Source: Methylovulum miyakonense HT12 (GTDB lineage: Bacteria > Pseudomonadota > Gammaproteobacteria > Methylococcales > Methylomonadaceae). From it: a DNA stretch of 64,000 nucleotides. Below are positions 36,109-45,985 of the stretch, piece by piece. A program made the position numbers and the translations under genes. The notes under the pieces are model-generated. The model was not told the origin of the DNA and made no database searches. It worked only from the letters and a program-made list of their open reading frames with translations. Location of the stretch: assembly GCF_000384075.1 (NCBI RefSeq), contig NZ_KB913025.1, forward strand, positions 3,140,045-3,204,044, written 5' to 3'. The number at the start of each line of letters is the position of its first letter. Positions within the stretch are counted from its first letter, which is position 1.

Positions 36109-38613
36109 ATGCCAAATAAAGTCTTTAAGAAAAGCCAGCCCAAATCCACTATTACTTTAGTTCCGGATTTAGGGATGGAAGTTAATGATATTGTCGCCGA
36201 TTTTAAACGTAATTACAGCCACCGTTTGGGACGTGACCAAAACTGCCGGTCACCGCATTATGCTTATGAAGCTTTGTCATTGGTGGTCAGTGACCGCCTG
36301 ATAGAACGCTGGAAAGACACCTATAATGCTTACCGGGATCAAGGTTGCAAACGCGCCTATTATTTGTCGATGGAGTTTTTGATGGGGCGTACCCTCAGCA
36401 ACGCCATGTTAAACCTGGGCATTACCGATGCGGTCCAAAAAGCCATGTATGAAGTTGGCCTGGATATGGAAGAACTGATTGAAAGCGAACCGGACGCAGG
36501 TTTGGGTAACGGCGGCCTAGGGCGTTTGGCGGCGTGTTTTATCGACAGTTGCGCGACTTTGCAATTACCGGTGACAGGCTATGGCCTCCGTTATGAATAC
36601 GGCATGTTCTGCCAAGCCATTGTGAATGGCGAACAAGTCGAAAAACCTGACCATTGGCTGCGTTATGGCAATATTTGGGAAATCGAACGCTCCGAATATG
36701 CCTACCGGATCAAATTTGGTGGCCATACCGAAAGGCATTTAGATGAAAATGGCAATGTCAGGGTCTGTTGGGTGGATACCCATGACATTTTGGCAATACC
36801 TTACGATACCCCGGTTCCGGGCTATAAAAATGGCACGGTAAACACCTTGCGGTTGTGGAAAGCCGCCGCCACTGAAGAATTTGACTTGCAGGAATTTAAC
36901 GCTGGTGATTATGCCGAATCCGTAGCGGCCAAGAACACCGCCGAAAACATCACGATGGTGCTGTATCCCAACGACGCCAACGAAAACGGGAAAGCCTTGC
37001 GCTTGCGCCAGCAATATCTCTTGGCATCCGCCAGTTTGCAGGATGTGATTGCGGCCTGGGTGCGCGACCATGGCCATGACTTCACGCATTTTGCCGAAAA
37101 AAACTGCTTCCAGTTAAATGACACGCACCCGAGCGTCGCGGTTGCGGAATTGATGCGCATATTGTTGGACATCCATGGTTTGTCATGGGATGCCGCTTGG
37201 AAAATTACCCGTGACACCATGGCCTACACCAACCACACCTTGTTGCCCGAGGCCTTGGAGCGGTGGTCGGTTAATTTGTTCAAGCAGTTATTGCCAAGAT
37301 TGATGGAAATCATTTTTGAGATCAATGTCCATTTCCTCGCCGAGGTTTCCGCCCATTGGCCTGGCGACACTAGCCGTCAAAGGCGCATGTCATTGATTGA
37401 GGAAGGCCAAGAGCAACACGTCCGGATGGCCTATTTGGCCATCGTCGGCAGTTTTTCGGTCAATGGTGTCGCGGAATTGCATTCGAAACTGCTGCAACAA
37501 GGCCTATTCCGGGATTTCTACGAATTGTGGCCGAAAAAATTTAACAACAAAACCAACGGGGTGACGCCGAGACGGTGGTTGGCCTCGTGCAACCCTGAAC
37601 TGGCCGCGTTGTTGACCGAAACGTTGGGTGATGGTTGGCTGACCGACTTGTCGGTGCTAAAAAAGCTCGAACCCTTAGCTGGCGATAAACAATTCCGTAA
37701 ACGTTGGTATGAGATCCAGCAACAATCCAAGCAAAGGCTGATTGATTTTAAAAAACAGGAATTGGATGTCGATTTAAGCGTCGATGCCTTGTTCGATGTC
37801 CAGGTCAAACGTATCCACGAATACAAACGCCAATTGCTTAATGTCCTGCATGTGATCCATCTGTATGACCGCATTAAGCGTGGTGATACTGTAAATTGGA
37901 CTAACCGGTGCGTGTTGATAGGCGGCAAGGCAGCGCCCGGTTATTATATGGCGAAAAAAATCATTAAACTTATCAATAACGTAGGATCGGTGATTAACCA
38001 TGACCCTGATGTCGGCGATAAATTAAAACTGGTTTTCCTGCCTAATTACCGGGTTTCCGCGATGGAAAAAATTTGTCCTGGCGCCGACTTGTCCGAACAA
38101 ATCTCCACCGCCGGTAAGGAAGCTTCCGGCACGGGCAACATGAAATTCATGATGAACGGGGCGTTGACGATTGGTACGTTGGATGGCGCGAATATCGAGA
38201 TCCGTGAAGAAGTTGGCGATGAAAATTTCTTCCTGTTCGGGCTGACCGAAGAACAGGTCGAGCAATTACGCCATCATTACGATCCGGTGACGATGATCAG
38301 CCAGGACGAAGATTTGAAACGGGTCATGAACCTGTTGGAATGCGGGCATTTTAACCAGTTTGAATCCGGCATATTTGACGCCGTGATTGCCGCCTTGAAG
38401 AGCCCTAATGACCCGTGGATGACCATTGCCGATTTCCGGAGTTTTGTTGACGCGCAAAAACAGGTGGAACATGCTTATCGGGATAAAGACCGCTGGACCA
38501 AAATGAGCATTTTAAATTGTGCCGGAAGCGGCAAGTTTTCTACTGACCGCACGATCAACGAATACAACCGGGAAATCTGGCATTTGACGCCTGTGCCTAT
38601 TGCATCCCGTTAA
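36109..38613 (+). CDS. glgP: Glycogen / alpha-glucan phosphorylase
   Basis: The 834-residue length and sequence are typical of glycogen phosphorylase (GT35). Motifs include MEFLMGRTLSNAM, GLGNGGLGRLAACF near residue 125, NDTHPSVAVAELMR, and the pyridoxal-phosphate site EASGTGNMKFMMNGALTIGT with the Schiff-base Lys in NMKF. It cleaves glycogen with phosphate to glucose-1-phosphate in the cytoplasm. Many methanotrophs store glycogen, which fits the genus-level picture. The gene is divergent from the RTX gene with 171 bp between them and has no glycogen genes beside it. Confidence 0.97.
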   Translation: MPNKVFKKSQPKSTITLVPDLGMEVNDIVADFKRNYSHRLGRDQNCRSPHYAYEALSLVVSDRLIERWKDTYNAYRDQGCKRAYYLSMEFLMGRTLSNAMLNLGITDAVQKAMYEVGLDMEELIESEPDAGLGNGGLGRLAACFIDSCATLQLPVTGYGLRYEYGMFCQAIVNGEQVEKPDHWLRYGNIWEIERSEYAYRIKFGGHTERHLDENGNVRVCWVDTHDILAIPYDTPVPGYKNGTVNTLRLWKAAATEEFDLQEFNAGDYAESVAAKNTAENITMVLYPNDANENGKALRLRQQYLLASASLQDVIAAWVRDHGHDFTHFAEKNCFQLNDTHPSVAVAELMRILLDIHGLSWDAAWKITRDTMAYTNHTLLPEALERWSVNLFKQLLPRLMEIIFEINVHFLAEVSAHWPGDTSRQRRMSLIEEGQEQHVRMAYLAIVGSFSVNGVAELHSKLLQQGLFRDFYELWPKKFNNKTNGVTPRRWLASCNPELAALLTETLGDGWLTDLSVLKKLEPLAGDKQFRKRWYEIQQQSKQRLIDFKKQELDVDLSVDALFDVQVKRIHEYKRQLLNVLHVIHLYDRIKRGDTVNWTNRCVLIGGKAAPGYYMAKKIIKLINNVGSVINHDPDVGDKLKLVFLPNYRVSAMEKICPGADLSEQISTAGKEASGTGNMKFMMNGALTIGTLDGANIEIREEVGDENFFLFGLTEEQVEQLRHHYDPVTMISQDEDLKRVMNLLECGHFNQFESGIFDAVIAALKSPNDPWMTIADFRSFVDAQKQVEHAYRDKDRWTKMSILNCAGSGKFSTDRTINEYNREIWHLTPVPIASR

Positions 38614-38958
38614 ACATCCCTGCCATTGGGTATGGGCGCCCGTTACGGCCCATACCTAATAAATGCCAGCCCAATTTTGTAAAGGCCCCCTCCCGGCATA
38701 CCCAAAAGGCATAAGCGGGCCGCGCCGTAAGGGCGGCGCATCCGCCCTTGGCCTATTCCGGCAAATAAGGTAGGTTATGGATTGCCAAATCAAAGCTAGT
38801 TGCTTTATTTGTTTAACGGCACAGGGGATATTCCCGTTCCTGGCCAGATTAAAAAGCCTGGAACGCTTTGGCGGGCTTTTTTAATCGGGGTAACTACGGT
38901 TGTATCCTGGGGTTGTGGCTACAGATCAAAACAAAAAACGACTAGGGGGAGGGGAGCC
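38614..38958. other. Intergenic region after glgP with hairpins
   Basis: A perfect hairpin AAGGGCGG / CCGCCCTT (38729-38749, loop CGCAT) lies in the first half. A terminator-like structure AAAAAGCC (38851-38858) with GGGCTTTTT (38873-38881) followed by TAAT lies further on. No gene was recognised. Confidence 0.5.
38851..38884 (+). terminator. Probable terminator after glgP or of a short transcript
   Basis: AAAAAGCC pairs with GGGCTTTTT across a 14-nt loop and runs into a T-rich end. It lies 240 bp after glgP, so it may end a long 3' untranslated region or an unannotated small RNA. Confidence 0.45.
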
Positions 38959-40059
38959 ATGCCGGATGAATTTACGCCTACGATATTGATCGTAGATGAC
39001 GCGCCAGAAAATTTGGCTGTCCTCAGTGAATTGCTACAGCCGCTATACCGCGTGCGCGTGGCCAATTCAGGGCCGAAAGCCTTGCGTATCGCCGCCACCT
39101 TGCCTTGCCCGGACTTGATCCTGCTGGATGTGATGATGCCTGAAATGGATGGTTATCAAGCTTTTGAGCACTTGCGTAAAGACCCCGCCACCGCTTACAT
39201 CCCGGTGATTTTTGTCACGGCAATGGATAACACTGAATCCGAGTTGCGTGGTTTGGAAATGGGGGCTTTAGATTACATCGCCAAGCCCATCATACCCACC
39301 GTATTGTTATCCCGTGTCCGCACCCATCTGGAACTGAAACGGGCGCGTGATTGGTTACGCGAACAAAATAGCTATTTGGAAGCCGAAGTATCAAACCGCA
39401 TCACCGAAAGCGAGCTGATCCAGGAAGTGAGCATCCGCGCCTTGGCGCATCTTGCAGAAATCCGTGATCCGGAAACCGGCAACCACATTTTGCGCACCCA
39501 ACACTATGTCCAGAAACTGGCCCAAGAATTAAGGGCGCTACCGCGTTTTGCGGAAATATTGACCGACCACTATATTCAAATCCTCGCCCGTTCGGCACCG
39601 CTTCATGACATTGGCAAAGTGGGCATTCCTGACTGTATCTTACAAAAACCGGGCCCGCTCACACCGGAGGAATGGGCCGTGATGAAAACCCATGCCTATC
39701 TAGGCAGCGAGGCTATTGAAACCGCAGAACGCGATGCAAGCCTTAAGGTGGAATTCCTAGCCTTGGCTAAAGAAATCGCCCATTGGCACCATGAGAAATG
39801 GGATGGGAGCGGTTATCCGGATGGCCTTAAAGGTGACGCCATCCCGGTTTCGGCACGGGTCATGGCCTTGGCGGATGTCTTTGACGCGTTGATTTCCCGC
39901 CGCGTCTACAAAAACCCAATGCCCCTTGAAGAAGTCCAACGCATCCTTTTAGCCGGGCGCGGGCAGCATTTCGATCCGGACATGGTTGATATGTTTCTGG
40001 CCCATTTCGATGCTTTCTGCGACATCCATGAACGTCACCGCGACCCTGAACCAGACTAA
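38959..40059 (+). CDS. Response regulator with HD-GYP domain (probable c-di-GMP phosphodiesterase)
   Basis: The protein has about 366 residues. The N-terminal receiver domain has ILIVDDAPENLAVL, the phospho-acceptor Asp in LILLDVMMPEMDGY and the switch Lys in DYIAKPI. The C-terminal HD-GYP domain has HDIGKVGIPD, the motif HHEKWDGSGYPDGLKGD, and ADVFDALISRRVYK. HD-GYP enzymes hydrolyse cyclic di-GMP to GMP; here activity would depend on phosphorylation. The start follows a strong GGGGGAGGGGAG ribosome binding site; an open frame to 38800 upstream lacks one and crosses the terminator-like element. The histidine kinases downstream could be partners. Confidence 0.93.
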   Translation: MPDEFTPTILIVDDAPENLAVLSELLQPLYRVRVANSGPKALRIAATLPCPDLILLDVMMPEMDGYQAFEHLRKDPATAYIPVIFVTAMDNTESELRGLEMGALDYIAKPIIPTVLLSRVRTHLELKRARDWLREQNSYLEAEVSNRITESELIQEVSIRALAHLAEIRDPETGNHILRTQHYVQKLAQELRALPRFAEILTDHYIQILARSAPLHDIGKVGIPDCILQKPGPLTPEEWAVMKTHAYLGSEAIETAERDASLKVEFLALAKEIAHWHHEKWDGSGYPDGLKGDAIPVSARVMALADVFDALISRRVYKNPMPLEEVQRILLAGRGQHFDPDMVDMFLAHFDAFCDIHERHRDPEPD

Positions 40060-40205
40060 ATGCGCCCATCGGGCTTATCCGTATCGGTTTGCCTAATATA
40101 ATTAAGTATATGATTCCATAAATATTTTAATTAGTGATAACATCATGGCTAAAGGATATGGCTGAACCACCGAGTCCGTTAATTCATCACAGTTTGTGAG
40201 CCAAT

Positions 40206-43178
40206 ATGCCCCCCGTTATTGCCAACCAACTTGTAGCAACCCGCCGCGACAGGATTTTGACCGTAGTGTTGGTTTACACCCTGTTTTCTGGTTTATGGAT
40301 ACTCCTGTCTGATAAGCTGATGCAAATGGTCTTTAGTGACCCCGGGCAAATTATCCTGGTCGGCATGTTTAAAGGGTGGTTGTTTGTCGGCGTGACCGCA
40401 TTGTTGTTATATGGCCTGATGCGGCGTTGGTTAGGTGCCGATCCGGAAACGACGGCCATGCCAATGGTTTCCCGCCGGTTGTATAAGCCTTTTGTAGGGT
40501 TGTCGGTGGTCATCATCACGCTGACCAGTGTGGGTATTATCAACGCCTTCAACCAGCACCAGGAAGCTGGAGCTATCCGCCTCCAAGCCATTGCCGATTT
40601 GAAGGCCCGGCAAATTGCCGATTGGCTCACGGAAAGGCAAGGCGATGCGGATTTTGTCCAGACCAGCGATTTTTTTGCAGACCATTACCGACGTTGGCAA
40701 GAATCAGGCGATGTGCTTAGTGGAGGCCGCCTACAGAAACGTTTGGAACAACTTCGCAAGAGCCGTGGGTTTTGCGCCATTTCCTTGCTCAACACCCAGG
40801 GTGAAAAAATTTGGGGCAGCGCATCCTCGCCCGCCAACCTTTCGCCGCCTTTGCAGGAGGCCGCGCAGTTGGCCTCCTCAAGCCGCAAAGTGGGCTTTGT
40901 CGGCCCCTACCGTGATTTGACCGGCCATGTGCGGTTAGATTTTGTCGCCCCGCTTACCGCCATGCCTAGCCCCGCCATCGTCATCCTGCATATTGACCTG
41001 GCGGAGTGGCTGCTCCCCACTTTACAAACGTGGCCTATACCGAGCATCAGTGGCGAAACGGTGTTGTTCCGGCGTGATGGCGACCAAGTGCTCTTCCTTA
41101 ACGAGCTAAAATATAAAAAAGGCTCGGCCGCTAACCTGCACCTGCCGATAACCACGGACAAACTGATTTTTGCGCAAGTGTTACGTGGCGAAGCGCCGTT
41201 AGGCAAGCTCATCCAAGATATGGATTACCGGGGTGTCCCATCATCCGGGGTGGCACGCTCCATCCCTGGCACCAGTTGGTATCTTATGGTCAAGCAAGAC
41301 CAGTCCGAGTTATATGCGGAAGTCCTTAATGACGGCATTTGGGTGGGTTTTGTCGGCCTGTTGTTCCTGTTCATGGCAGGCAGTGGTTTGTACCTGTTAC
41401 GCCAACGCGAGGCGTTGGTTATCGCCAACAGCGTGCAACAATCCCAAGCTGAACGCCTGCGGGCCCTAAACCTGCTTGCCGCCATTGCCGAAAGTTCCGA
41501 CGACGCCATATTCGCCAAGGATTTGGATGGGCGCTACATCTTGTTCAATGCGGCCGCCAGCCATTTCGTCGGCAAACCGGCCGAAGAGGTGCTAGGGCAA
41601 GATGACCGGGCCATTTTCCCGGCCGAACAGGCCGCACGGCTGATGGGGATCAACAGGCAGGTGATCACCGAAAACCAATCCTATACCCACGAAGAAACCC
41701 TCAGCACGGCAAACGGGCCACGGACTTTTTTGGCGACCAAAGGGCCGTTACGGGATGAACAAGGCAATATTATCGGTATTTTTGGCATTTCACGCGACAT
41801 CACCGGGCGCAAACAGGCGGAGATGGCCTTGCATAGCAGCGAGAAAAGCTACCGCTCCTTATTCGATAATATGATGAACGGCTACGCCCATTGCCTGATG
41901 ATTTATGAACATGGCGAGGCCAAAGATTTCCGCTACCTGAAAATCAATAAGGCGTTTGAGGCTTTGACCGGGCTTAAGGATGTGGTTGGCCGCCACGTCA
42001 GCGAGGTTATCCCGGGTTTCATTGAAACCAATCGGGATTTGTTGGAGATTTTTGGGGAAGTGGCGAAAGGCGGCCCGGCCCGGCAATTTGAAAGTTATGT
42101 CCCGACCTTGGGCATATGGTTTTCCATTTCCGTATTCAGTCCGCAAGCGGAACAGATCGTGGTCGTGTTCGACAATATATCCGAGCGCAAACAGGCAGAA
42201 ATGACGCTACGTGAAAGCGAGGAATTCAAACATGCCATTTTGGATTCGGTAAACGCCCATATTGCCGTGCTTGACAATCAGGGCACCATAACCGCCGTGA
42301 ATAGGGCCTGGGAATGTTTTGGCAAGGACAATGCCGCTTATCCTGGTGGGTTTATTGGGGTTGGCGCAAAATACCTGGACATCTGCCGGCAAAGCATAGG
42401 CCCTTACTCAGGAGCGGGCCAGGCCGCCCACGACGGCATCCAGGCCGTGCTCGACAAGAGCCTTCCCAGCTTCAACCTTGAATATCCCTGCCATTTACCG
42501 ACGCGGCAACGCTGGTTCATCCTGACCGTCACCCCGATGGGGGAAGGGAAACAGGGGGCTGTGATCACCCATACCAACATCACCGAACGCAAAGAGGCGG
42601 AGGAAGCTTTGGGCCAGCTTACCGATGATATGTCCGCCACCTTGCAAGCGGTCCCCGACTTGCTGTTTGAGGTGGATGAAACCGGACGCTATGTCAAAGT
42701 GAAAACGACCCAGGAAGAGCAGCTGGCCGCGCCTCCAGCACAGTTGCTAGGGCATACTGTGCATGAAGTCCTACCGCCAGAGGCGGCCCGGACAGTCATG
42801 GAATCACTCGCGGCGGCAAGCCAGATGGGATCGGACTATGGCCGCACGATCAATTTACAACTGGCGGGGAAAGGGCGGTATTTTGAGCTGTCCGTGGCCC
42901 GCAAATCCGGTGTAAAAGGCAATCTCCAGCATTTTATTGTGCTTTCACGCGACATCACCGAACGCAAGGCCACCGAATTGGCCTTACGCCAGCAGACTGG
43001 CGAACTGGCTGAGCGTAACGCCGAACTGCAACGCTTCAACCGCGCCATGGTCGGGCGTGAGCTAAACATGATTGAACTGAAGCAGCAAGTCAACGCCTTA
43101 TGCCGGCAGCTTGGACAAGAGCCGCCTTATCCATTGGCATTTCTGGATGCCGCAACTGCAACCACGGTAAAACCATGA
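40206..43178 (+). CDS. Membrane multi-PAS sensor protein without a kinase domain
   Basis: The 990-residue protein has two N-terminal transmembrane helices, then one near residue 95-115, a periplasmic sensor region to about 370, a further helix (VGFVGLLFLFMAGSGLYLL), and at least four cytoplasmic PAS/PAC modules (each ending in a DIT-ERK type linker such as RDITGRKQAEMAL). No HisKA, HATPase, GGDEF, EAL or output domain follows. The chain stops after a short helix, FNRAMVGRELNMIELKQQVNAL. This suggests it passes its signal through the kinase encoded by the next gene, whose start codon overlaps its stop, or forms a mixed dimer with it. Ligand unknown. Confidence 0.85.
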   Translation: MPPVIANQLVATRRDRILTVVLVYTLFSGLWILLSDKLMQMVFSDPGQIILVGMFKGWLFVGVTALLLYGLMRRWLGADPETTAMPMVSRRLYKPFVGLSVVIITLTSVGIINAFNQHQEAGAIRLQAIADLKARQIADWLTERQGDADFVQTSDFFADHYRRWQESGDVLSGGRLQKRLEQLRKSRGFCAISLLNTQGEKIWGSASSPANLSPPLQEAAQLASSSRKVGFVGPYRDLTGHVRLDFVAPLTAMPSPAIVILHIDLAEWLLPTLQTWPIPSISGETVLFRRDGDQVLFLNELKYKKGSAANLHLPITTDKLIFAQVLRGEAPLGKLIQDMDYRGVPSSGVARSIPGTSWYLMVKQDQSELYAEVLNDGIWVGFVGLLFLFMAGSGLYLLRQREALVIANSVQQSQAERLRALNLLAAIAESSDDAIFAKDLDGRYILFNAAASHFVGKPAEEVLGQDDRAIFPAEQAARLMGINRQVITENQSYTHEETLSTANGPRTFLATKGPLRDEQGNIIGIFGISRDITGRKQAEMALHSSEKSYRSLFDNMMNGYAHCLMIYEHGEAKDFRYLKINKAFEALTGLKDVVGRHVSEVIPGFIETNRDLLEIFGEVAKGGPARQFESYVPTLGIWFSISVFSPQAEQIVVVFDNISERKQAEMTLRESEEFKHAILDSVNAHIAVLDNQGTITAVNRAWECFGKDNAAYPGGFIGVGAKYLDICRQSIGPYSGAGQAAHDGIQAVLDKSLPSFNLEYPCHLPTRQRWFILTVTPMGEGKQGAVITHTNITERKEAEEALGQLTDDMSATLQAVPDLLFEVDETGRYVKVKTTQEEQLAAPPAQLLGHTVHEVLPPEAARTVMESLAAASQMGSDYGRTINLQLAGKGRYFELSVARKSGVKGNLQHFIVLSRDITERKATELALRQQTGELAERNAELQRFNRAMVGRELNMIELKQQVNALCRQLGQEPPYPLAFLDAATATTVKP

Positions 43179-45400
43179 TGGGCAAGAACTGGGGCCTCGC
43201 GATCCTGCTGCCTTTTTTGGCACTCGCCTTGCAATGGGTGCTGTGGCCTTGGTTATCCCCTTTTGTCTGGCTCCTGTTCTACCCTGCCGTATTTTTCAGT
43301 GCGCGCCTCGGCGGGCTCCGTGGTGGCTTGGCCAGCACCGTCATCAGTACCGCCATGGCCTGGTATTTTTTTATCCCCCCGCAGTTAAGTTGGGCGGTGG
43401 ATAACCCTAACCGATATTATTCGGTAGCCCTGTTCCTGGCCATGGGTTATTGGTTCAGCGACACCCATGAGCGTTTGCGGCGGGCGCAACAGCAGGTCAA
43501 TGCCGATTTGATGGATGTCCGCCAGCGCACCCAAGCGGAATTGCAACGTTATGGGGAAATCTTCGCCACTTCAAGCGATATGCTGGCCTTCATAAACACG
43601 GAACGTTGCTATCATCTGGCCAATCCTGCCTATGCCGGGAGGTTTGGGACAACACCTGAGGGGTTACGCCAACGGCCAGTGGCGGACGTTGTCGGTACCG
43701 GCATGTACGCCCATCTCTCCCCCTATATTGACCGCGCCTTGTCCGGCGAGATGCAGCGCTGCATTGCCGAACTCACATTCCCTGACGGCAAACCACGGGT
43801 GTTGGATACTGAATACCTGCCTTTCCGGCAGGACGGGGAAATCCAAGGCGTGGTCCTCAGTTTACGTGACATCACTGACAGGAAAGCGGCGGAAGCTAAG
43901 CTTAAGGCCAGCGAGATGGCTTTGAGGGAAGCGCAAACCTTGGCTGGTATCGGTAACTGGCAATGGGACGTCCAAACCGGCACGCAAACATGGTCGGAGG
44001 AAATCTACCGTATCTATGGCCGGGACCCCGGCTTGCCTCCGGCCAGTTATTCGGAAGTCCGGCAATACTTTAGCCCTGAAAGTTGGGCGCTGCTGTCAGC
44101 GGCGGTGGAGAAGTGCCTGGCGGAAGGGGAGGCTTACGAATGCGATGCTGAAACCGTGCGTAGCGACGGGGCCCGCCATTGGATCACCGCCCGTGGCAAA
44201 GCCGTGCAGGATGCCAATGGCAACGTTATCATCCTGCACGGCACGGTGCAGGACATCACCGTGCGCAAACAGATGGAGCAAGGCTTGCGTGAAAGCGAAG
44301 AACGCTTGGCGAACATTATCGGTTCGGCGATGGATGCAATCATAACGGTGGATGAACAGCAGCAGATACGCTTATTTAACCCGGCCGCCGGGCAGGTGTT
44401 CGGCCTGGATCCGGCAGAGGCGATAGGGCAGCCCTTGGCGCGGCTCATCCCGCCACGTTTCCGCGATTCACATGGGGACAATATCCGGAGATTTTCACAG
44501 GTCGGCACAACCGCGCGGCGTATGGGCGCATTGGGCGAGATCAGCGGCCTGCGCGCCAATGGCGAGGAGTTCCCTATCGAAGCGTCTATCTCCCAAGCCC
44601 ACATTGCCAGCGGCAAGCTGTTCACCGTGATATTGCGGGACATCGCCGAGCGGAACCGGAACCAGGAAGCCATCCGCCGCCTTAACGCCGAATTGGAACA
44701 GCGCGTGGTTGAACGCACCGCCGAATTGACCGCCGCCAACCGCGAACTTGATGCCTTTGCCTACGCGGTTTCCCACGATTTGCGGGCGCCGTTACGCGCC
44801 ATGAGCGGATTTAGCCAAGCGTTGCTGGAAGATTACGGCGACCAGCTGCAGGATGAAGCGAAAATGTATTTGGACCAAATCAATATCGCCAGTAATAAAA
44901 TGAGCGGTTTGGTCGACGGTTTGTTGGTGTTGTCGAGGAGCGTGCGGGGCGAATTGCAATTGGGTGACATAAACTTGTCCGCCCTTGCCGGACGCCTGTT
45001 GGCGGAATTGGGAAAAAATAATCCGCGGCAAGTTGTTGTGGAGGTTGAGGCAGGCCTGCAAATCCGTGGCGATGTCCGTATGGTTGAAGTGCTGATGTCC
45101 AACTTGTTGGAAAATGCCTGGAAATATACCGCGCATGTCGCCGTTCCGCATATCCGCGTTTATGCCGAGGAACGTGATGGCAAGCGCTATTTCTGTGTCG
45201 CCGACAATGGCGCCGGTTTCGATATGGCGTATGCCAGCCGCCTGTTCCAGCCCTTCCAGCGCCTGCACCGTCAGGATGAATTCCCTGGAATTGGCATTGG
45301 TTTGGCGACCGTACAACGCATTGTCCATCGCCACGGCGGCACGATAGAGGCACATGGGGAAATGGGCAAGGGGGCGGTGTTTAGTTTTACTATCAGGTGA
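43175..45400 (+). CDS. PAS-containing membrane histidine kinase (phytochrome-like kinase core)
   Basis: The protein has about 741 residues. A KdpD-like (DUF4118-type) transmembrane region at the N-terminus (LLPFLALALQWVLWP, VFFSARLGGLRGGLAST) is followed by three PAS/PAC modules and the kinase core: H-box AVSHDLRAPLRAMSGF, N-box LLENAWKYT, D-box DNGAGFDM, and a G-box GIGIGLATVQRIVHRHGG. The SHDLRAPLR H-box is typical of bacteriophytochrome-like kinases, which work with small CheY-like Rcp1 regulators; such a regulator is the next gene, though separated by a repeat element. It overlaps the preceding PAS gene by 4 bp. Confidence 0.92.
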   Translation: MMGKNWGLAILLPFLALALQWVLWPWLSPFVWLLFYPAVFFSARLGGLRGGLASTVISTAMAWYFFIPPQLSWAVDNPNRYYSVALFLAMGYWFSDTHERLRRAQQQVNADLMDVRQRTQAELQRYGEIFATSSDMLAFINTERCYHLANPAYAGRFGTTPEGLRQRPVADVVGTGMYAHLSPYIDRALSGEMQRCIAELTFPDGKPRVLDTEYLPFRQDGEIQGVVLSLRDITDRKAAEAKLKASEMALREAQTLAGIGNWQWDVQTGTQTWSEEIYRIYGRDPGLPPASYSEVRQYFSPESWALLSAAVEKCLAEGEAYECDAETVRSDGARHWITARGKAVQDANGNVIILHGTVQDITVRKQMEQGLRESEERLANIIGSAMDAIITVDEQQQIRLFNPAAGQVFGLDPAEAIGQPLARLIPPRFRDSHGDNIRRFSQVGTTARRMGALGEISGLRANGEEFPIEASISQAHIASGKLFTVILRDIAERNRNQEAIRRLNAELEQRVVERTAELTAANRELDAFAYAVSHDLRAPLRAMSGFSQALLEDYGDQLQDEAKMYLDQINIASNKMSGLVDGLLVLSRSVRGELQLGDINLSALAGRLLAELGKNNPRQVVVEVEAGLQIRGDVRMVEVLMSNLLENAWKYTAHVAVPHIRVYAEERDGKRYFCVADNGAGFDMAYASRLFQPFQRLHRQDEFPGIGIGLATVQRIVHRHGGTIEAHGEMGKGAVFSFTIR

Positions 45401-45589
45401 GGGAAGGTGGCCTGGATTTACCCGGAACAAGTGCTTCCTTTATTTCGACGCTGGGGCGGGCAGGTGCCGGAGCCTATCAGTAAGTGGCCAAAAGTTTTTT
45501 AACATTTGATATTACGCAGACATTTTCTGCAAATTGAAAATAAAAAATAGTGAGTCGCTATCGCGACGACTATTTAATCGGGTTCTCGC

Positions 45590-45860
45590 ACCCGACGGCG
45601 AGATACTTTCTTTTGCGCCGCCTCGGCAACTGCTCCTGCGTTGCCCTACCTCTGTCCATAGACCACCCTTTAGTGGTGGCATCCATGCAGTCGAAAAGAA
45701 AGTATCCAAAGAAAAGGCGGCCCGGTTGCCGCTTCATCCTGCGCTCCTCGGTTTTGTCGGGGGTCGGTAGAAGGGGCTTCCTGCCCTTTATGCCCTGCGG
45801 GTATTCGGGCTGATCCCGACAAAACCTGCGGTGCTCGGCGCGGCAAACGGGAGCAAAAAC
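45590..45860. repeat. Palindromic intergenic repeat element (MITE/REP-like)
   Basis: The stretch contains nested inverted repeats: TACTTTCTTTT (45604-45614) with AAAAGAAAGTA (45694-45704), a short CCACC / GGTGG hairpin inside, and GGTTTTGTCGGG (about 45752) with CCCGACAAAACC (about 45816), the last flanked by further complementary GC-rich stretches. It has frames of about 80 codons that look like translated repeat rather than genes. Elements of this form occur many times in proteobacterial genomes. It sits between the histidine kinase and the CheY-like gene. Confidence 0.65.
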
Positions 45861-45985
45861 ACGTTACTGCGTAACGTCAGTTAACATAATGAAAAATTCA
45901 TTTGTTCCCCCTTATCCGCCACAAAGGTTAAAAGACTTTTGAACGGCCACTTAAGCCATCAATGCTACATAAACGAGGTTTGGCA
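45861..45985. other. Upstream region of the CheY-like gene with an interspersed motif
   Basis: The inverted repeat ACGTTAC-TGC-GTAACGT (45861-45877) overlaps TGCGTAACGTCAGTTA (45868-45883). The latter recurs with one change at 53339-53354 upstream of proC, so it is probably a dispersed repeat. A GAGG ribosome binding site precedes 45986. Confidence 0.5.

Noticed and set aside
45534-45813. Two overlapping 78-87 codon frames in the kinase-regulator gap
   Set aside because: They translate the palindromic repeat and have no domain or ribosome binding site.
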